64,000 nt of DNA from CAYRNY01 sp964425755 (GTDB lineage: Bacteria; Chloroflexota; Anaerolineae; Aggregatilineales; Aggregatilineaceae): NCBI GenBank assembly GCA_964425755.1, contig CAYRNY010000016.1, positions 81,266 to 145,265 of the forward strand, given 5' to 3'. This document shows, piece after piece, positions 59,708-64,000 of this stretch. The notes under the pieces are model-generated. The model saw only the letters and a list, made by a program, of their open reading frames with translations, was not told where the DNA came from and ran no database searches. A program made the translations under genes and the position numbers. Each line of letters opens with the position of its first letter. Positions within the stretch are counted from its first letter, which is position 1.

Positions 59708-62700
59708 TCACGACTCCGTGCCAGGCGCGTCCGCGAGCACCGCCACCGAACGCACCACCGGCATCAGCACGACCTCATCCCACAGCGCCACATTGTCGCC
59801 CGGCGGCACCGAGAGCAGCACCAGCACCCAGTCGTCGTCAGCCAGTTGCAGCGCGTAAAGCACACCAACCATGCCCGGTTCCTCGAACATGGCGCGCGCC
59901 GCCGGGTAATCCGCCCCATCAAACGCCGCGATCGCCTCGCGCTCGATATCCATCAACTGCACCATCAGGTCACCGGGCGTCGCGACGCCGCCCGTCATCA
60001 GGAACTGATCATCCTGGAAGCGCATCACGGCCAGCGCGGGCCGGGCCGGGGTTTCGTTGGGCCGTTCGGCGTCGGCAGGGTCCGCGAAGAACAACTCGAC
60101 GTGCAGCCCCATATCCGGATCGTTCATCTCGTCGTCAGCGACGCGGTGCCAGCCTTCGGGCACGTCAAGCGCGAGTGCCAGCCGCGCGCTGCGCTGCGCG
60201 GTGAGCGCCACATCAGAGGGCACGATCGCCGCGCCGGACGGGATCGCTGTGAGCGGCGGGACCGGCGTCTCGGTCGGGGCCGGAGTCGCTGCGTCCGGCT
60301 CCTGTGCCTCCGCGCCGGAAACAGCCCCCGCGAGTTCATTCGCCAGCGGATCGAAGACCTCGGTCTTGTACGCTCCGAACGACGCTGCCGGGGCGCTGGC
60401 GGATACCAACAGCCAGCCGTCCGCTTCAGGCCGCGCCAGCAGGTAAATCACGCCCTGCACGTCCTCGTCCGGCACCTGGATCGTGACCATTTGCAGCCGG
60501 ACATCAAACGCAGTCTTCTTGCCGCCGGTCAACCGCACGATCGCGGACGCCGCATGCAGCACGCGCGTTTCATCTGCCGGGATACCCCAGCGCGTCTCGA
60601 AGAACGCGGTGTCGCCCCGGTAAACGAAGAGCTCCGCTGTGCCGTCGGCCAGGTAGAACGTGTGCGCGTCGATGCGCCGGGGATCGGCCCAGCCTTCCGG
60701 CACGGGCAGCGTGATATCCGGCGCTTCGGCTTCCAGCGCGGCAGCGGTCGCCGTCGCGTCCGCGACAACCTGTGTGGCGGTCGCGCCGTAATCCGCCGTC
60801 GCGGTGAACGTCGCGGAGGGCGTCAGCGTGAACGTGGGGCGTGCCGTTTCGGTCATGCGGGGAGTGGCCGACCCGGCCTGCAGAGCCATCGCCGTCGCAT
60901 CCTGGATGACCTGTGTTGCCGTCATCTGGAACGCGCTGAGCGTGGGCGGGGCCGGGGTCGCAGCCGCAGCAGTCGCCGTCACGTCCGCGATAAGCTGCGT
61001 CGCGGTCATCTGCGCGCCGGACGGCGTGGGCGGGGCCGGGGTCGCAGCCGCGGCAGTCGCCGTCACGTCCGCGATAAGCTGCGTCGCGGTCATCTGCGCG
61101 CCGGACGNNNNNNNNNNNNNNNNNNNNNNNNNNNNNNNNNNNNNNNNNNNNNNNNNNNNNNNNNNNNNNNNNNNNNNNNNNNNNNNNNNNNNNNNNNNNN
61201 NNNNNNNGCGTGGGCGGGGCCGGGGTCGGCGTCGCCGCCACGCCGGCGAGACTCAGGTCCGCCAGCAACGGCTCGACCACTTCGGATACGTAATCCCGGA
61301 ACGTATCTGCCGGGGCGCTCAGCGACAGGATCAGCCATTCCTGCTCATCCAGTTGTGCCACGAAGAACGCAGTTTGCACACCCTCTTCCGGCACCAGGTA
61401 AATCGGGACCGCGGCCATACGTTCATCGACATGGATCACGCCGTCAAACGTCGCGGCGATCGCCACCACCGCGTCTTGACGCGCGGTTTCATCCGGGGCG
61501 ATGCCCCATCCTTCGGCGGAGAAGTAGGCCGAATCACCGCGATAGATGACGATCTCCGCCGGGCCGTCAGTCAGGTACAGGCGGTGCGCATCCAGCACGC
61601 GCGGCTCCAACCAACCCGCCGGAACGTCGAAGGACAGCCCCAGCATATCACGCGCCGCCTGCGCGGTCGCCGTGACATCGGCCACAAGCTGTGTCGCGGT
61701 CATCTCGCCGGCGCTGAGGGTAGGCGCGGCCTGTGCCGTGCCGGTCGCGAACAGGTCCGGTGTCGGGCCGGTCGGTGACGGTGCCACCGTGATCACCTGC
61801 GTCGGCGGGACCGGGGTAGCAGTAGGTGTATCCGTCGGCTGCGGCGTATCCGTCACGGTTGGTCTGGGCGTTGCCGTGTTGGTCGGCGTCAGCGTATCAG
61901 TTGGAACGGGTGTGTCGGTTGGCAGCGGCGTGTGCGTCGCGCTCGGCTCTGGCGTTGCCGTGTTGGTCGGCGTCAATGTGTCCGTCGGGTACGGGGTATA
62001 GCTCGGCACCACCGTCGCGCTCGGACGTGCCGCCAGCGTCCCCTCGACCGCGTCACGAACCGCCACCTCGAACGCTGCCTGCTGCGTCGCTTCCGCTGCC
62101 GCGGTCGCGCTCGCGTCCGGCGTCGGGGTATGGGTCACGCTGGGCGTCGGCGTGGGTTCGGGTGTGTCCGTCGGAGCCGGGGTCAGCGTCGCCGTCGGTT
62201 CGGGCGTGTCCGTCGGGAGCGGCGTCGCGCTCGGCAGCGGCGTGTAAGTCGGGTACGGGGTATAGCTCGGCACCGCTGTCGCACTTGGACGCGCATCCAG
62301 CGTCGCCTGGACTGCACCAACAACTGCCGCCTCGAACGCTGCCTGCTGTGTCGCCTCTGCTGCCGCGGTCGCGCTCGCGTCCGGTGTCGGCGTGTGCGTC
62401 GCACTCGGTTCGGGCGTGTCCGTCGGGAGCGGCGTCGCGCTCGGCAGCGGCGTGTAAGTCGGGTACGGGGTATAGCTCGGCACCGCTGTCGCACTTGGAC
62501 GCGCATCCAGCGTCGCCTGGACTGCACCAACAACTGCCGCCTCGAACGCTGCCTGCTGTGTCGCCTCTGCTGCCGCGGTCGCGCTCGCGTCCGGCGTCGG
62601 CGTGTGCGTCGCGCTCGGTTCGGGCGTGTCCGTCGGGAGCGGAGTCGCGCTCGGCAGCGGCGTGTAGGTCGGGTACGGGGTGTAGCTCGGCACCACTGTC

Positions 62701-63677
62701 GCGCTCGGGCGCGCATCCAGCGTCGCCTGGACTGCACCAACAACTGCCGCCTCGAACGCCGCCTGCTGTGTCGCCTCTGCTGCCGCGGTCGCGCTCGCGT
62801 CCGGTGTCGCCGTGGCAATCGGTGTATCACTCGGCGGTATGGTCGCTGCCGGTTGAGCCGCCAGCGTCGCCTCGACCGCCGCCTCGATCACGGCGCGCTG
62901 GGTGCGCTGCGCTTCGATCGTCGCCGCGGCGCCGGATGTCGCGGTCGCCGTCGGGACTGGTGTCGCACTTGGACGCGCATCCAGCGTCGCCTGGGCCGCG
63001 CCAGCAACTGCCGCCTCGAACACCGCCTGCTGTGTCGCCTCTGCTGCCGCGGTTGCGCTCGCATCCAGTGTCGCCGTGGCAATCGGTGTATCACTCGGCG
63101 GTATGGTCGCTGCCGGTTGAGCCGCCAGCGTCGCCTCGACCGCCGCCTCGATCACGGCGCGCTGGGTGCGCTGCGCTTCGATCGTCGCCGCGGCGCCGGA
63201 TGTCGCGGTCGCACTTGGCGTAACACTCGGCAGCGAGGTATAGGTCGGGTACGGCGTCGCACTCGGGCGCGCGTCCAGCGTCGCCTGGGCCGCGTCAACG
63301 ACCGCCGCCTCAAACGCTGCCTGCTGCGTCGCTTCTGCTGCCACGGTCGCGCTCGCGTCCGGTGTCGCCGTGGCGGTTGGGCGTGGGGTTGAGGTATATG
63401 TTGGTGTGAGTGTCGGTGATGGCGTGGGCGATGGTGGCACAGGGCTGGGGGTCAGCGATGGCGGGGCTGCTGTCGGCGCTTCGGTCGCCGGTTGCGTAGT
63501 TGGCTGTTCAGCCGTTGGCGACTCGGTTGGTGTGGCCAACTGCGCCTGCGCCGTCGCTCGTGCCGCCTCCTCGCTGGTCGGTGTCGGTTCAAGCGTGGTC
63601 AACCGGCCCCGGCAGCCGGCGAGAAAAAGCGTCAGCCCAAACAATAGCATAAGTATAAACGTGCCCCGTCGCACCAC
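59708..63677 (-). CDS. Very large repeat-rich lipoprotein with PsbP-like domains, interrupted by an assembly gap
   Basis: The start is GTG at 63677, with an AAAGGAGG ribosome site 6 nt upstream. A lipoprotein signal peptide follows (hydrophobic run to the lipobox LAGC, Cys22). The N-terminal part is a Pro/Thr-rich region and low-complexity Ala/Thr/Glu repeats (70-aa unit). Then come three related domains of about 130 residues beginning DVPAGWLEPRVLDAHRLYL, PVPEGWADPRRIDAHTFYL and LDVPEGWHRVADDEMN, resembling PsbP/Mog1-type domains. A 100-N gap (61108-61207) shifts the frame by one base; removing the 100 N exactly restores one frame, so this is one gene. Function unknown, outer surface. Confidence 0.8.
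60940..61107 (-). repeat. 84-bp tandem repeat inside the lipoprotein gene
   Basis: Two adjacent copies (60940-61023 and 61024-61107) differ at a single base; they encode a 28-aa unit TPSGAQMTATQLIADVTATA-like. The assembly gap starts right after copy two, and the right flank begins with the first 20 bases of another copy. Confidence 0.85.
61108..61207. other. Assembly gap of 100 N
   Basis: Undetermined bases. Exactly 100 is a placeholder length. It begins and ends at a repeat-unit boundary, so further copies were probably collapsed. Confidence 0.98.
62197..62810 (-). repeat. 210-bp tandem repeat inside the lipoprotein gene
   Basis: Copies start at 62197, 62407 and 62617; the last loses similarity near 62810. 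Each encodes a 70-aa unit made of ASATAAAEATQQAAFEAAVV, ATLDARPSAT and PSYTPYPTYTPLPSATPLPT pieces. Further, less regular copies lie to the right up to about 63380. Confidence 0.85.
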
Positions 63678-63757
63678 GTCGCGCCTCCTTTTGTGCCCAC
63701 AAACAGCCCCAAACAGGCTGAGAAGGTTCTTCGCCGTCAGTCCTGATAGCACCCCAA

Positions 63758-63785
63758 AGTATACACCAGCCTCTACACGAGCCAA
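63758..63785 (-). promoter_or_regulatory. Probable promoter of the lipoprotein gene
   Basis: Minus strand: TTGGCT (63780-63785), 16-nt spacer, TATACT (63758-63763), 80 nt before the GTG start. The rest of 63786-63960 shows no gene. Confidence 0.6.
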
Positions 63786-63960
63786 AATTCGCCCGCCAGA
63801 AGCGGATGAAAAGCTAGCGACGACGACTCTGTAATTTATACGATTATAGGAAATATGTAGATCAGCGCACAGCACGCGCTCCACAGGCAAGGACTCCTGC
63901 GGCGATGCGATTAGCGTGATTGGATGTGTCTGTTCTCAGGGGGGAAAGAAGACAAGACAG

Positions 63961-64000
63961 GGGAGTTGGCGACGACCTACGCTCCCAGGCGGTTTCCCGC
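63961..64000 (-). rRNA. 5S ribosomal RNA, 3' end (partial)
   Basis: The minus strand at the window edge reads CGCCTGGGAGCGTAGGTCGT followed by CGCCAACTCCCC, which is the typical end of a bacterial 5S rRNA (CTGGGAGAGTAGGTCGTCGCC). The rest of the gene, and presumably 23S and 16S, lies beyond base 64000. The exact 3' end is approximate. Confidence 0.65.

Noticed and set aside
61900..63392. Long plus-strand Arg/Ser-rich open frames in the lipoprotein region
   Set aside because: They are antisense shadows of the tandem repeats.

Overview
The window is about 64 kb of high-GC DNA from a bacterium that is most likely a member of the Chloroflexota (Anaerolineae-like). This is inference from gene content: a giant Ser/Thr kinase with a TPR array next to an FHA protein, several secreted or membrane proteins with long Pro/Thr-rich linkers, LysM plus SGNH proteins, Lgt-like and SPFH proteins, and recurring TTGnnn-17-TAtnnT promoters. 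It is draft sequence: a run of 100 N interrupts one gene at 61108-61207. No transposase, integrase, phage gene or cas gene was seen.

Layout. 1-5.1 kb: tail of a HAD hydrolase, an initiator tRNA with its own promoter and terminator, pncC, a secreted alpha/beta hydrolase, an FlK-like thioesterase, an independently transcribed structured RNA, and metG. 5.2-13.8 kb: a membrane glycosyltransferase, a HerA/FtsK-like ATPase, two 3-hydroxyacyl-CoA dehydrogenase-like proteins flanking msrA, pcm and a methyltransferase. 14.1-24 kb: a sirtuin with the desuccinylase-type motif, a secreted protein, a GMC oxidoreductase, a spermidine-synthase-like protein, a LysM/SGNH protein, and a LacI-regulated sugar transporter. 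24-37.8 kb: nucleotidyltransferase, amylopullulanase-like secreted amylase, NifU-like protein, EamA transporter, M1 peptidase, SPFH protein, Lgt-like protein, FtsX-type permease, nitrilase. 38-41.4 kb: clpB, then an isolated 5-repeat CRISPR array, an AT-richer leader candidate and a 78-bp palindrome.

41.4-64 kb: secreted protein, asnB, a DUF3592-like membrane protein, a PLD-like protein with a partner gene, a membrane-anchored AAA ATPase, a PNPOx-fold protein, a gene remnant, then a signalling block (ClpC-type ATPase, 1345-aa kinase with 21 regular TPRs, FHA protein). After that come an ArsR-controlled metal permease with two matching operators, a DegV protein, a very large repeat-rich lipoprotein split by the assembly gap, and the 3' end of a 5S rRNA that suggests an rRNA operon just beyond the right edge.

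Most genes are housekeeping or cell-envelope functions. The items most worth a second look are the standalone structured RNA at 2893-3056, the cas-less CRISPR array with the palindrome beside it, the kinase built of seven 3-TPR modules, and the SGNH protein with Cys at the nucleophile position.
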